A stretch of 64,000 nucleotides of DNA. It comes from Arthrobacter terricola (GTDB taxonomy: Bacteria; Actinomycetota; Actinomycetes; Actinomycetales; Micrococcaceae). Shown piece by piece: positions 25,148 to 35,012 of the stretch. The stretch lies in assembly GCF_004354015.1 (NCBI RefSeq), contig NZ_SMRU01000001.1, positions 62,001 to 126,000 on the forward strand, in the 5' to 3' direction. Within the stretch, counting starts at the first letter, position 1, and each line of letters opens with the position of its first letter. A model generated the notes under the pieces. It saw only the letters and a list, made by a program, of their open reading frames with translations, ran no database searches and was not told the origin of the DNA. The position numbers and the translations under genes were made by a program.

Positions 25148-26409
25148 GCTCCACTTTCAGGGCATTGAGGAATCCGAACTATAGGCTGTGGGCCAGCGGG
25201 GCCGTGGTCTCGAACATCGGGACCTGGATGCAGCGGGTGGCGCAGGACTGGCTTGTCCTGACCGTCCTGACGGACCATTCAGGCACCGCAGTCGGCATCA
25301 CCACCGCTCTGCAGTTCCTTCCCATGCTCATGTTCGGTCCCTACGCCGGCGTACTCGCCGACCGCCACCGCAAACGCGTGATCCTGCTCTGGACCCAGTC
25401 GGCCATGGGAGTGTGCGGGCTCGCCGTCGGGCTCCTCGTGGTCACCGGGGCAGCGCAACTCTGGCAGGTTTACGCCGCCGCGCTGTGCCTCGGACTGGCC
25501 AGCGCCTTTGACGGCCCGGCCCGCCAAGCCTTCGTCTCCGAACTCGTCGGACAAGAAGACATCGCCAACGCAGTGTCGCTGAACTCCGCTTCCTTCAACA
25601 CAGCCCGGCTCACCGGTCCTGCAATCGCGGGAGTGCTCATCGCTTGGGCAGGAACGGGACCGGTTTTCCTGCTCAACGCCGCCAGTTTCGCCGCCGTCAT
25701 CGTGTCACTGGTCAAGATCCAACCATCCGGGACCGTCTCAAAGCCATCAACCCAGAGCAAACACCCGGTCATCGAGGGTCTGGGCTACGTGCGCCAGCGT
25801 CCGGACCTGGTGATGATCCTCGTCCTGGTAGCCGTCATCGGTGCCTTCGGCATGAATTTCCCGGTCACGAACGCCCTGATGTCCACGGCGGTGTTCGGCA
25901 TGGGGCCAGGCGAGTTCGGCCTGCTGGGCTCGGTCATGGCGATCGGAACCCTCGCCGGTGCCTTGCTGGCCGCCCGCAGGTCTGCCCCGCGGATGCGATA
26001 CCTTCTCATGGGCGCCCTCGGCCTGGGCATCTTCACGCTGATCGGCAGCGTGTCACCGTCATTCTGGCTTTACGCAGCGGTCCTGGTCCCGATCGGGCTC
26101 GCATCGATGACCTTCCTGAACAGCTGCAACACGAGCATCCAGCTATCCGTCGATCCCCGGTTCCGCGGACGGGTGCTCGCGCTCTACCTGGCCACACTCC
26201 AGGGCGGAACAGCTCTAGGGGCACCGCTCATGGGCTGGATCGGCACCACTTTCGGAGCCCGCTGGTCAGTGGCCTCCGGCGGAGCAATCGTCCTCGCGGC
26301 CGGCTTAGTGGCACTTTTCCTCGTTGCACGCCGCAGCCCCCTGACCTTGCGGCAGCACCTGCGCAAGCGCACCCATGTGACCAGGGATCCCTCGGCGGCG
26401 TCCCGCTGA
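25144..26409 (+). CDS. MFS exporter (EntS-like) coupled to MarR
   Basis: A 421-residue, 12-helix transporter of the MFS_3/EntS-like group. Typical pieces are FRALRNPNYRLWASGAVVSN at the start, VLADRHRKRVILL after TM2, and ASAFDGPARQAFVSELVG in the TM4-5 loop. These proteins usually export drugs or siderophores. Translation is coupled to MarR by an ATGA overlap. Substrate unknown. Confidence 0.88.
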   Translation: MSSTFRALRNPNYRLWASGAVVSNIGTWMQRVAQDWLVLTVLTDHSGTAVGITTALQFLPMLMFGPYAGVLADRHRKRVILLWTQSAMGVCGLAVGLLVVTGAAQLWQVYAAALCLGLASAFDGPARQAFVSELVGQEDIANAVSLNSASFNTARLTGPAIAGVLIAWAGTGPVFLLNAASFAAVIVSLVKIQPSGTVSKPSTQSKHPVIEGLGYVRQRPDLVMILVLVAVIGAFGMNFPVTNALMSTAVFGMGPGEFGLLGSVMAIGTLAGALLAARRSAPRMRYLLMGALGLGIFTLIGSVSPSFWLYAAVLVPIGLASMTFLNSCNTSIQLSVDPRFRGRVLALYLATLQGGTALGAPLMGWIGTTFGARWSVASGGAIVLAAGLVALFLVARRSPLTLRQHLRKRTHVTRDPSAASR

Positions 26410-26469
26410 AAGAGCCGGCCCAACCTGGCCTATGAACGGATAGTTCGCGAGCAGGCCCGCACAGGGACA

Positions 26470-27111
26470 TCAGGGCGAACCGAGTGGAGTCCCTGCCGTT
26501 GTTGATGGCGGTTTGCTGCTTTGCGTGCGTCGCATTTCGTGGGCGAGGGCGGGGTTGTGCTCTTTGAGGCGTGTAGTGATGTTCTCTCTGATGTCGTCGG
26601 TCTTGTTTTGGCTTAGCTTGGCGCGGGCATCGAAATGCGTGACCCGCATACGCAGGCCGATGGTGCCTTTGGCGGCGCGGCGGGTGCCGGCTTCGTCTTC
26701 GTTGAGGCTGCGGCCCTTAGGGTAGTGCTGTTCGAAGTGGCCGGTGAGGCGGGAGAGCATGGTGTAGTTCTCCTCTTCGCTGAGTATTTCAGGGGTTCCG
26801 TAGAGGTGCGCGGTGACGTGGTTCCAGGTGGGGATGAGGTCGCCGGGGGCGTACCAGCTGGGCGAGATGTAGCCGTGCGGGCCTTGGATGATGACGAGTA
26901 TTTCGTGTTGTCCGAGTTCGTGGAGGATTTCGTCGGGGCGTCCGAAGTGGCTGACGATGGTGATGTCCTCTGATTCATCGACCAGGACGGGGTAGTGCGA
27001 GGCGATGAGTCCTTTACTGGTCGCGGACACGAAAGTGGCCCACGGGTTGTCGCGGATGAGGTGCCTGACTTCGTCGAGGTCTGTCATCAAGAAGTGTGGG
27101 GTGTGGCGCAT
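26470..27111 (-). CDS. PaiB family FMN-binding protein
   Basis: A 213-residue PaiB-like protein with the split-barrel flavin fold. The N-terminal NPWATFVSATSKGLIASHYP and central GPHGYISPSWY and PTWNHVTAHLYG blocks fit the family; the C-terminal helix with RAAKGTIGLRMRV follows. Members bind FMN or heme and are annotated as negative regulators of sporulation or protease genes in Bacillus. Here it is the second gene after an EamA transporter, with start and stop codons touching (TAATG), so a role tied to a metabolite or vitamin B6 efflux is possible. Confidence 0.85.
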   Translation of the reverse strand: MRHTPHFLMTDLDEVRHLIRDNPWATFVSATSKGLIASHYPVLVDESEDITIVSHFGRPDEILHELGQHEILVIIQGPHGYISPSWYAPGDLIPTWNHVTAHLYGTPEILSEEENYTMLSRLTGHFEQHYPKGRSLNEDEAGTRRAAKGTIGLRMRVTHFDARAKLSQNKTDDIRENITTRLKEHNPALAHEMRRTQSSKPPSTTAGTPLGSP

Positions 27112-28034
27112 TAGGGGGTCTTCCTGTCAAGGCGTGTGCGGACGGCCAGTCCGGCGCAGAGGATCACGATAGCGCCTCCAGCCAGGGTGGACCAGGTCAA
27201 CTGTTCGTGCAGGATGAGTCCGGCCCAGGCAATGCTCATGACGGGTTGGGCGAGCTGTACCTGGCTGACCTGTGCCATGGGGCCGATGGCGAGGCCGCGG
27301 TACCAAGCAAAGAAGCCCAGGAACATGCTTACGACGGCAAGGTACGCGAACGCGGCCCATTCTGCCGGGTCGGCCGTGGGAGCCTGCCCGGCAATGGCAG
27401 CGGCGGTTGATGCTGCCATGACGGGCAGCGCCAGGACGAGGGCCCAGGACACTGTTTGCCAGGGTCCGAGTTCGCGTGCAAGGAGGCCTCCTTCTGTGTA
27501 GCCGACCGCCGCGGCCACAACAGCGCTGAACAGGAGAAGGTCGGGCCAGCCCAGGTGTCCGAGTCCGCCGTTTTGCAGGGCGGCGAAGGCCACGACGGCG
27601 ATGGCTCCGAGGCCCGCGAACAGCCAGAATAGGCCGGAAACGCGTTCCTTGCCGCGCAGGACGGCAGCGGCTCCTGTCGCCGCGGGCAGGAGTCCGATGA
27701 CCACGGCACCGTGGCTGGCCGGGGCGGTGGTCAAGGCGTAGGTGCTAAGCATCGGGAAACCGACCACGACACCGCCAGCGACAATTGCCAGCCGTCCCCA
27801 CTGGGCTTTGTTCGGAAAGCGCTGCCGCGTGAGTGCCAGAGCTATGATCGCCAGCACGGCGGCGATGACCGCACGGGCCGATCCAATGAACAATGGCGAG
27901 AACCCGCCCGTGGCGACGCGCGTGAGGGGAACGGTGAACGAAAAGGCGGTCACGCCGAGAAGTCCCCACCACAATCCGGCCCGGTGCGATAACACTTTCG
28001 GAGTTTTGACGATAACGCTACTATGTACTGTCAT
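27111..28034 (-). CDS. EamA/DMT family transporter
   Basis: A 307-residue ten-helix drug/metabolite transporter with two EamA repeats; GLLGVTAFSFTVPLTRVATGG opens the first and PVMSIAWAGLILHEQLTW ends the second. Divergent from a MocR regulator, a frequent pairing in which the regulator controls amino acid or pyridoxine-related export. The ATG at 28034 overlaps the opposite ATG of the MocR gene (both within CATG), so one of the two starts may be misplaced. Substrate unknown. Confidence 0.83.
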   Translation of the reverse strand: MTVHSSVIVKTPKVLSHRAGLWWGLLGVTAFSFTVPLTRVATGGFSPLFIGSARAVIAAVLAIIALALTRQRFPNKAQWGRLAIVAGGVVVGFPMLSTYALTTAPASHGAVVIGLLPAATGAAAVLRGKERVSGLFWLFAGLGAIAVVAFAALQNGGLGHLGWPDLLLFSAVVAAAVGYTEGGLLARELGPWQTVSWALVLALPVMAASTAAAIAGQAPTADPAEWAAFAYLAVVSMFLGFFAWYRGLAIGPMAQVSQVQLAQPVMSIAWAGLILHEQLTWSTLAGGAIVILCAGLAVRTRLDRKTP

Positions 28035-28049
28035 GAATAACGATAGCAC
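27987..28049. promoter_or_regulatory. Three CGATA(A/G)C direct repeats between EamA and MocR genes
   Basis: CGATAACAC at 27987, CGATAACGC at 28010 and CGATAGCAC at 28041 are direct repeats 23 and 31 bp apart. They span both start codons. MocR/PdxR regulators are known to bind direct repeats rather than palindromes, so this array is a good candidate for the regulator's site. Confidence 0.55.
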
Positions 28050-29442
28050 TGATCGGATTGTTTCGGGTCTTCGGCGATGGATTGCGCAGGCCGCTCCCGG
28101 CGCCCGGGTGCCGTCCAATAGGGCGCTCATGGCCGAGTATGGTGCGAGTCCGGTCACCGTGCAGAAGGCCATGCGTCAGCTCTCCGCGCTGGGCCTGGTG
28201 GAGAGCCGGCCCGGGGTAGGGACGTTCGTGCGGGCGGTGCGGCAATCCCGGCCAGCCGATTACGGGTGGCAGACGGCCGCGCTCGGGGCACCGCCGGGCC
28301 GGGGTTTGCTGCTTTCTTCGACCCAGCGCACCGCTGCCCCGGATGTGATCGGGCTGCATTCGGGGTACCCGGCGCGTGAGCTGCTGCCGGAGCGGCTGGT
28401 GCGCGCCGCGATCGCCAGGGCCGGGCGGACGGAAGCGTCCTTGACGAGGTCGCCCGCGGCGGGGCTGCCGGAGTTGCAGGCTTGGTTTGCCACCGAACTT
28501 GCCGACGCCGCCCCGGCCGGTGTCAGAGCGCCGTCGGCGCGGGATGCTTTGATCATCTCAGGAAGCCAGAGCGGGCTCAGTTCCATTTTCCGGGCGCTGA
28601 TCGGTCCCGGCGGGCCGTTGCTGATTGAGTCTCCCACGTACTGGGGTGCGATCCTGGCCGCTGAACAGGCAGGAGTGAACCTGATTCCCGTTCCCGCGGG
28701 AGCGCTGGGACCCGATCCCGACGAGATCGACCGGGCATTCAGGGCAACAGGGGCACGCGGGTTCTACGCCCAGCCAACATTCGCGAACCCGACCGGGGCG
28801 AAGTGGCCTGCCGAAACCGGACAGGCCGTGCTCGAAACGGTCCGCCGGCACGGGGCGTTCCTCATCGAAGACGACTGGGCCCACGATCTGGCGATCGACG
28901 CCGAACCCCGCCCCCTGGCCGCCCAGGACGATGACGGTCACGTCATCTATCTCCGATCGCTGACCAAGAGCGTCTCACCCGCCCTCCGGGTCGCGGCCGT
29001 CATCGCGCGCGGACCTGCCCGGGACAGGATCCTTGCCGACCGCGCCGCCGAATCGATGTATGTCAGCGGTCTGCTCCAAGCAGCAGCACTGGATGTAGTA
29101 ACCCAGCCGGGCTGGCGCACGCACCTGCGCGGATTTCAGCAAAGCCTGCGGGTCCGCCGCGATTCGCTCCTGGAAAGTCTCCGGCAGTACTCACCAGCCG
29201 CCGATGTCGAGAACATCCCCGTGGGTGGCCTGAACCTATGGGTACGGTTGCCCGAAGGAACCGACGCTGCCCGCCTCGCCCGGGACTGCGAGACCCGCGG
29301 ACTGATCATTGCCCCAGGCACCGAATGGTTCCCCGCCGAACCTTCCGGACCATACATCCGGCTCAACTACTCAGGAGAGAACCCCGAACGATTCCCCGAA
29401 GCAGCCCGCATCCTCGGAGAAGCACTAGACGAAATGACCTGA
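28033..29442 (+). CDS. MocR family regulator (GntR helix-turn-helix fused to aminotransferase fold)
   Basis: A 469-residue MocR/PdxR-type protein. Residues 1-70 are a GntR winged helix (RVPSNRALMAEYGASPVTVQ). The rest is a fold-type I aminotransferase domain with FANPTG, DDWAHDL and the PLP lysine Lys312 in SLTKSVSP. The PLP domain acts as a sensor. The ATG at 28033 is taken because it gives a proper GntR N-terminus. Control of the divergent EamA transporter, and perhaps paiB, is inferred. Confidence 0.88.
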   Translation: MNNDSTDRIVSGLRRWIAQAAPGARVPSNRALMAEYGASPVTVQKAMRQLSALGLVESRPGVGTFVRAVRQSRPADYGWQTAALGAPPGRGLLLSSTQRTAAPDVIGLHSGYPARELLPERLVRAAIARAGRTEASLTRSPAAGLPELQAWFATELADAAPAGVRAPSARDALIISGSQSGLSSIFRALIGPGGPLLIESPTYWGAILAAEQAGVNLIPVPAGALGPDPDEIDRAFRATGARGFYAQPTFANPTGAKWPAETGQAVLETVRRHGAFLIEDDWAHDLAIDAEPRPLAAQDDDGHVIYLRSLTKSVSPALRVAAVIARGPARDRILADRAAESMYVSGLLQAAALDVVTQPGWRTHLRGFQQSLRVRRDSLLESLRQYSPAADVENIPVGGLNLWVRLPEGTDAARLARDCETRGLIIAPGTEWFPAEPSGPYIRLNYSGENPERFPEAARILGEALDEMT

Positions 29443-29482
29443 CAATTGCAGAACAACCAAAAAACCACGAGATGACCGGCCA

Positions 29483-30183
29483 TTAGTGCCCATGGTCAGC
29501 TTCTGAAAGTGACACTTCCCGGCGCCCGGGGCTCCCGGCCGCGAGGTACCTGAAAAGAACCATGAGCGCGGCCGAGGCAATCAGGAGAACCGTGCACGCC
29601 GCAAATATTCCGTGAAACCCGATGGTTGTTCCGGTCGACAGGGCGATGACGGCTCCGGACAACACGGATCCTACGCTGTTGGTGTTCGAATACAGTCCGG
29701 ACGCCAAAACAACGCCATCGACGTGACAGCGGATGAGTTGGCCGCGTGGGCGGCAATGAAGGCGGTGGCCAGGCAAACGATCGCCGGCTTGGACACCGCC
29801 GGTTTCGCCCCAGGCTCCTCCGCAAGCGGGGAGCCCGCGCGTAGGCGGTTACCCCGCCGACGGAGCAAGGCGACAATGATCGCGGCGATGTTGAGAATCG
29901 AGACCACACACATCGCCACTGCGACGGCCCGGTTTCCCAAAGCACCCATCAATACTGTGGCGACGGGCGGTCCCCCGACCCAAGCGAAGGAAAACACCGC
30001 CCTGATCCTCAGGACGTAGGAAACGTCGGCCTGGGCCGTCTGCTTCAACTGGGCGAACAGCAACGACATGCCAGCCGCACCCGGACCACCCAGGACAATC
30101 AGCGCGGCCGCCGCCGCCCTCGTGGACGAGGTCGCAGTCAGCACCGCAGCCGTTGCGAGTGAGAAAGCCGCACAAAGAAGTTG
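29483..30183 (-). pseudogene. Decayed SET-type sugar-efflux MFS gene
   Basis: Two frames hold pieces of one MFS protein. The upstream piece (about 29690-30183) reads SLLFAQLKQTAQADVSYVL and RIRAVFSFAWVGGPPVATVL; the downstream piece (29483 to about 29720) reads ASGLYSNTNSVGSVLSGAVI and GFHGIFAACTVLL. Between them a frameshift and loss of about 100 codons remove the middle, and the first about 100 residues are missing too. No functional product is expected. Confidence 0.7.
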
Positions 30184-30435
30184 CGGGTGCTCAACGCCTG
30201 GTTCTTCGGGACCGTCGCCGGGCCCGGACTCACTTTGTTCCAGAGGATCATTCAGCGCCCAGGCCTCGCATCAGGCGTGTACACCAACACAACGCGCTTG
30301 GGCGCGGTGGCTTCGGGGCCGATCATCGCCCTGGGCTCGATCAGTCCTCTGGGGTATCACGGGATCTTCGCCACCTGCGCAGGGCTGACCCTCGTCGCGG
30401 CGGTGATGCTCGTGCCGAACGGGCGAAAATCCTAA
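30163..30435 (+). pseudogene. C-terminal fragment of a second SET-type MFS gene
   Basis: An open frame from 30163 encodes only the last about 85 residues of a sugar-efflux MFS: VLNAWFFGTVAGPGLTLFQ, ASGVYTNTTRLGAVASGP and GYHGIFATCAGLT. It is homologous to, but diverged from, the relic on the other strand; the two abut near 30180. It has no plausible start region and overlaps the end of the YciI gene by 4 bp. Confidence 0.68.
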
Positions 30436-30710
30436 TCGAAGTGGACAGCGTTCCACTCGAGAATGCGCGGGTCGGCAAGACCTTCGGTGACAAACGGATC
30501 GTGGGCGATGAAGCGCTCTGCGTCCTCGCGTGAGGTGAAAATCCCCATCGACCCTGCGGCCTGTTCCGCGTCCTGGAACGGCCCCAATGCGACGAGGCCA
30601 CCACCGGCAGCGCGGAACGCCTCGTAGTAGGCCTTGTGGCGAGGGTACGTTTCCAGGACACGCGAGCGATCGACGCCCTCGCGCAGGGTGTACATCACAA
30701 CGGATTCCAT
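30432..30710 (-). CDS. YciI-like family protein
   Basis: A 92-residue ferredoxin-like protein of the YciI group. The motif order MYTLREGVDRSRVLETYPRH, AAGGGLVALGPF, GSMGIFTSREDAERFIAHDP and WNAVHFD fits the family, including the conserved His and Asp around the cleft. Function in the family is uncertain; some act as small dehalogenases or cis-trans enzymes. The ATG at 30710 is preferred over upstream frames. It is divergent from the RibD-like gene. Confidence 0.8.
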   Translation of the reverse strand: MESVVMYTLREGVDRSRVLETYPRHKAYYEAFRAAGGGLVALGPFQDAEQAAGSMGIFTSREDAERFIAHDPFVTEGLADPRILEWNAVHFD

Positions 30711-30806
30711 TCGGCAAACTCTACAACGGCCACCGAGGGTTGTAGTTGTCCTTCTGCGGAGCGAGGATGGGGGCACCACCCGGGATTCATGGACAAGGAC
30801 GCGACT

Positions 30807-31373
30807 ATGCCGGAACTCCTCATCGACTTCATCACTTCGCTCGATGGCTACGCGGCTGCTGAGGGCTGGCCGGGCTGGTGGGGGCTTGAAGGGCCCGAGT
30901 ACCTGGCGTGGCTGGGCGAGGCCCCCGAAGCCGACTACACCGTGCTGATGGGCGCAACGACGTACCGTGTCATGTCAGGATTCGCGGCCGCCGGCGAGCC
31001 AGGTACGGAACCGCTGGCGGGCATGTCGAAGATCGTCTTCTCAAAGACATTGCATGAACCCCTCGCGTTGGCGAACACGCAACTCGTCGCCGGAGACGCC
31101 GTCGAGACGGTGCGGGAGATGAAGGCAAGCGAGTCGAAATCCATGCGAACGATCGGCAGCCTCACGCTATGCCGCTCACTGCTGAAAGCCGGTCTCGTGG
31201 ACCGCTTCCGCGTGGTCGTCTTCCCCGTCATCACCGGGAGTACCGGCCGGGAGCGGATCTACGACGGCTACCCTGACGTTGCCCTCGACCTCATCAGCAG
31301 CCGCACCTTTGACGGACGCATCCAACTGCTTGACTACGTTCCGACCGTTTTGTCCGGGCCGCCTCGTTCGTAG
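30807..31373 (+). CDS. Dihydrofolate reductase / RibD C-terminal-like oxidoreductase
   Basis: A 188-residue single-domain protein of the RibD_C/DHFR-like family. MPELLIDFITSLDGYAA opens it, VLMGATTYRVMSGF follows, and MRTIGSLTLCRSLLKAGLVD and VVVFPVITGSTGRERIYD form the nucleotide-binding part. Such proteins are putative NADPH reductases with unknown substrates. The ATG at 30807 has AAGGA at suitable distance; an ATG at 30789 is also in frame. Confidence 0.82.
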   Translation: MPELLIDFITSLDGYAAAEGWPGWWGLEGPEYLAWLGEAPEADYTVLMGATTYRVMSGFAAAGEPGTEPLAGMSKIVFSKTLHEPLALANTQLVAGDAVETVREMKASESKSMRTIGSLTLCRSLLKAGLVDRFRVVVFPVITGSTGRERIYDGYPDVALDLISSRTFDGRIQLLDYVPTVLSGPPRS

Positions 31374-31415
31374 ACCGATTGGACCGTGTCAGGCGATGTG
31401 TCAGGGGCGCTTGGA

Positions 31416-32024
31416 TTATTGGGTCCAAATGCTGAGAACGTCCTCCCGCGCGGTGACCAGCGGTGCCGTTTCGATGGTGATCGACCCTTCGTTGATCTCC
31501 AGCCCGGGCCAGTCATAAACCAGGCGCAACGAACCGGCCTGTGGCGCCGGCCACAACCAGGCGTCGATGCGATAGCCGTAGTCCTCGTCGGAACCGCCGC
31601 CACCGCCTCCGCGCACGGTGAGCTGCGGACGATCCGGCTCCGCTCCGTCGAACGGATAGCGGCGTGACATGTCGCCGCCGATGACCCTGGATCCGTCAGG
31701 CAGTTCCACGCCCAGCCGGAGTGATCCTTCGGCACCCCGTCTGCGGAACGGACGGTGCAGTTGAAGATTGTCCATCAGATCAATCCACTGATCATCCGTC
31801 ATGTCTGCGTGACGGCTGGCGCGTACCGAGAGAGCGAACATGCAACCCGCCCGGTATACGTCGATGCGACGCAAGCAAAGGGCCGCACCAGGCCGGCGAG
31901 CCAGAATGTTCGTCACCGCGACCGGAACAGGCAACTCGTTCGACGGCGGGCTGACCCAGATGGGCGTTTCTACCCGTGTGGGACGCGGTTCCGCCGGCCT
32001 CTCAACCTCCGGAAAGAATGACAT
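31416..32024 (-). CDS. Hypothetical protein (202 aa)
   Basis: No family recognised. The protein is soluble and beta-rich, with a run of six glycines at about 147-152 (LTVRGGGGGGSDEDYGYRID) likely forming a flexible loop. Composition and codon use match its neighbours. The ATG at 32024 is favoured; a GTG 9 bp upstream is possible. It converges with the RibD-like gene and is 153 bp downstream of pucR. Confidence 0.6.
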   Translation of the reverse strand: MSFFPEVERPAEPRPTRVETPIWVSPPSNELPVPVAVTNILARRPGAALCLRRIDVYRAGCMFALSVRASRHADMTDDQWIDLMDNLQLHRPFRRRGAEGSLRLGVELPDGSRVIGGDMSRRYPFDGAEPDRPQLTVRGGGGGGSDEDYGYRIDAWLWPAPQAGSLRLVYDWPGLEINEGSITIETAPLVTAREDVLSIWTQ

Positions 32025-32177
32025 GGCACTCACTCTAGTTGGGATTGTTTACCGTGGCTTCCACTGCGGCCGATGAGATTCCGCCGCTGCACTCAATGGG
32101 CTTTTTGGACTGGGTGCGAATATTCTCCAGGTGACAGGTCCCAGCGCTACCGGATTTCGCTGCTTGTGCCCTTCGGG

Positions 32178-33344
32178 TCAGAAACGGGACGAGGTCACCG
32201 TCCCAAGCGCGAGCAGGGCGGCCGCGGCGTCCCGTGGTTTCTGCAGGTCCAGCCCGGTGTATTTCTCGAAGGATGCGAGCCTGTTGACGATCGTGTTGCG
32301 GTGGCATCCCAGCAGGGCTGATGTTTCCACAAGGCTTCCGGTGTCGAGGAACGTGGAAGCCGTCGTCAAAAGCCGCTCCCGTTCGCCGTCGGAACACCGC
32401 CGGAGGTAGGGGAAAACGAGGTTTGCCGGGTCGCAGCCGACTTGGGTGAGCCGGTATCGGGTGATGGATTCCCAGCGGTCTTCGAGCCTGAACACTCCGG
32501 TGCTGCCCACCGGCAAGTCCGTCATGATCTCGCGTGCCGCGACAACAGCAATGCGGACGCCCTTGAATCCGCGGACGATCGGCGCGACGCCGGCTGCGAT
32601 TCCGTCGAAGACAGCTTTCTCTTCGAAGGTGGGGTCGATACGCATGGATTCCCGGCGCTGCATGATGACCACGGTGTGATGGCCTTGGTCCGAGGTGAAA
32701 GCCGGGTTGCCGTGCCGCGTTCTCAGGTTCAGGCGGCGTTGCACCGTAAGGCTGTCATCCCTGCTGATCGCGGCAACCAGGAAGTCGGCTTGCGCGTTGA
32801 CCTTGAGGGCGCCGATGATGCGCTGCATGTCCGACGGTGAGGGTTCGGCCGAGGCAAGCAGCTTGGCGAGGTATTGGTGCTGAAGGTCGGCGTCGGCCCT
32901 TTCCTGTTCCTCGAATTCCGCCAGGTAGGCCTCCTGCACCCGGGCTGCGAAGGTATCGACAATGCGCCAGACCAGTTCCGTTCGGCTGACCAGCAGTTCC
33001 GGGTTCACATTCAGGGAACGGGCCGACAATGCCTGCCAGAGAACCGCGAAGTCCATCCGGATCGCCCGGACGAGGCCGTCCAAGGGGACGCGCTGGCGCG
33101 CCCGTTTGGCTCCGAGTTCCGAGGCGATCGCTTCAAGGCGGTCGACGTCGGCACCGTCCTTCGCCAGTGAATGCAGCATCGCGCCAAAGGACTTTTCACT
33201 GCTGCTCCGCAAGTCCTCCATAGTCAGCCCGGACTCGGAGTAGGCCGGATCGATGAGGATCCGGCCCAGGAAGTTCTCGGCGAGTTCAGGCACTTGACCG
33301 GCGAGGATCGCGATGGTCCTTTGCCAGTGTTCATCCTCAGTCAT
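32178..33344 (-). CDS. PucR/CdaR-type transcriptional regulator
   Basis: A 388-residue PucR-type activator. The C-terminal helix-turn-helix (about 340-380) reads [20 protein letters not shown]; the N-terminal two thirds contain a GGDEF-like and helical sensor region. GGGAGGA precedes the ATG at 33344. Divergent from the amino-acid permease gene 175 bp away, it is the likely regulator of the permease-amidohydrolase-davAB operon, with the amino acid as a plausible signal. Confidence 0.85.
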   Translation of the reverse strand: MTEDEHWQRTIAILAGQVPELAENFLGRILIDPAYSESGLTMEDLRSSSEKSFGAMLHSLAKDGADVDRLEAIASELGAKRARQRVPLDGLVRAIRMDFAVLWQALSARSLNVNPELLVSRTELVWRIVDTFAARVQEAYLAEFEEQERADADLQHQYLAKLLASAEPSPSDMQRIIGALKVNAQADFLVAAISRDDSLTVQRRLNLRTRHGNPAFTSDQGHHTVVIMQRRESMRIDPTFEEKAVFDGIAAGVAPIVRGFKGVRIAVVAAREIMTDLPVGSTGVFRLEDRWESITRYRLTQVGCDPANLVFPYLRRCSDGERERLLTTASTFLDTGSLVETSALLGCHRNTIVNRLASFEKYTGLDLQKPRDAAAALLALGTVTSSRF

Positions 33345-33519
33345 GTTCGTCCTCCCGGTATGCGCCTCTTCAAGGATGGCTTTCGAGGTCTGCGAGCGCA
33401 CTGTATCTTCGTACATTTTTTGCTTCGAAATTCCGAATTCCTGTCATTGGCCGATGCTCCATGCCTTGGAAAGATCGATACCTGCCGCCCAGTGGTGGCC
33501 ATCACATCCAGGAGTTTCC

Positions 33520-35007
33520 ATGAGCACAGCAGACCCGGTCCAGGAACGGACGCCTTCCGTCCATCCGGACGAACAGGCCGGCTACAAGAAGGGCCTGTCC
33601 AACAGGCAGGTCCAAATGATCGGCATTGGCGGCGCTATCGGAACAGGGTTGTTCCTGGGCGCCGGCGGACGTTTGGCTTCGGCGGGACCCATCCTGCCGA
33701 TCATCTACGCAATCTGCGGGATATTCGCGTTCTTCGTTCTTCGGGCCCTCGGCGAACTGGTCCTTCACAGGCCGTCGTCGGGATCGTTTGTCTCTTATGC
33801 CCGTGAATTCTTCGGCGAGAAGGCGGCGTTCGTCTCGGGGTGGGTCTATGCCATCTCCTGGGCCCTGACAGCAATCGTCGACATCACCGCCATCGCCGTC
33901 TATTTCCACTACTGGACAGCGTTCAGCAGCGTTCCCCAGTGGATCCTTGCGTTGGCTGCGTTGAGCGTAGTCACGGCGGTCAACCTGATCTCGGTCAAAC
34001 TGTTCGGCGAGCTCGAGTTCTGGTTTTCGGTCATCAAAGTAGGTGCCTTGGTCACGTTCTTGCTGGTGGGAGGCATTTTCTTCGCGGGGAACTTCCCCGT
34101 CGCCGGCCACGCCCCTGGATTCTCCCTCCTCAGCGAGAACGGCGGACTCCTGCCCAACGGAATCCTTCCGGCAGTCGTCATCGTGCAAGGCATCGTGTTC
34201 GCCTATGCGGGCATCGACCTCATCGGTGTGGCTGCAGGCGAGACGAAGAACCCGGAAAAGGTCATGCCCAAGGCCGTCAATGCCGTCATTTTCCGCATCG
34301 CCGTCTTTTACGTCGGGTCCACGGCGCTGCTTTCCCTCCTGCTCCCGTTCAACGCCTATAAAGCAGGCGAATCGCCGTTCGTCACCTTCTTCACGGCCAT
34401 CGGTGTCCCCGGAGCGGGCGACGTGATGAACTTCGTGGTCCTCACTGCCGCCCTTTCCAGCCTCAACGCCGGGCTCTACTCAACGGGCCGGATCTACCGA
34501 TCCATGGCACAGACGGGCGCCGCTCCGAGGTTCATGGAACGAATGAGCCGCGGCGGCGTGCCCTACGGCGGCATCCTCTTCACCGCAGCGTTCACGCTCC
34601 TGGGCGTCGGGCTCAACGCCATTGTTCCTGCGATGGCATTCGAGATCGCCCTCAACGCCACAGCCCTGGCGATCCTCTGCACGTGGGGAACGATTGTCCT
34701 TTGCCAGCTCAAGCTCTTCAGGCTCTCAAAGCTGGGAGTCATGAACCGGCCCTCGTTTCGCATGCTTGGCGCCCCGTGGACTTCCTACCTGACACTGGCG
34801 TTCCTCGCCGGTGTCCTGCTCCTCATGCTGTTCGACTTCCCGGTGGGCACCTACACGGTAGCGTCCCTCGCCATATTCATTCCCGCCCTCATTGCAGGGT
34901 GGTTCGCGGTGCGCAAGCGCGTCAACGAACTGGCCGTGACGAATCTAGGAAGCCACGCACTCCCCGTCCTGTCCCATCCCCATGACAACAACCCGAAGGA
35001 AAGCTGA
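33520..35007 (+). CDS. Amino acid permease, APC superfamily
   Basis: A 495-residue, 12-helix amino acid permease of the AAT family. The first helix carries [19 protein letters not shown], the substrate-binding GxGxxxG pattern; TM6 has [20 protein letters not shown]. The fit is to GABA/asparagine/lysine-type permeases. As the first gene of an operon with M20, davA and davB, it probably imports the amino acid the operon degrades. AGGAG precedes the ATG. Confidence 0.87.
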   Translation: MSTADPVQERTPSVHPDEQAGYKKGLSNRQVQMIGIGGAIGTGLFLGAGGRLASAGPILPIIYAICGIFAFFVLRALGELVLHRPSSGSFVSYAREFFGEKAAFVSGWVYAISWALTAIVDITAIAVYFHYWTAFSSVPQWILALAALSVVTAVNLISVKLFGELEFWFSVIKVGALVTFLLVGGIFFAGNFPVAGHAPGFSLLSENGGLLPNGILPAVVIVQGIVFAYAGIDLIGVAAGETKNPEKVMPKAVNAVIFRIAVFYVGSTALLSLLLPFNAYKAGESPFVTFFTAIGVPGAGDVMNFVVLTAALSSLNAGLYSTGRIYRSMAQTGAAPRFMERMSRGGVPYGGILFTAAFTLLGVGLNAIVPAMAFEIALNATALAILCTWGTIVLCQLKLFRLSKLGVMNRPSFRMLGAPWTSYLTLAFLAGVLLLMLFDFPVGTYTVASLAIFIPALIAGWFAVRKRVNELAVTNLGSHALPVLSHPHDNNPKES

Positions 35008-35012
35008 GCCGC

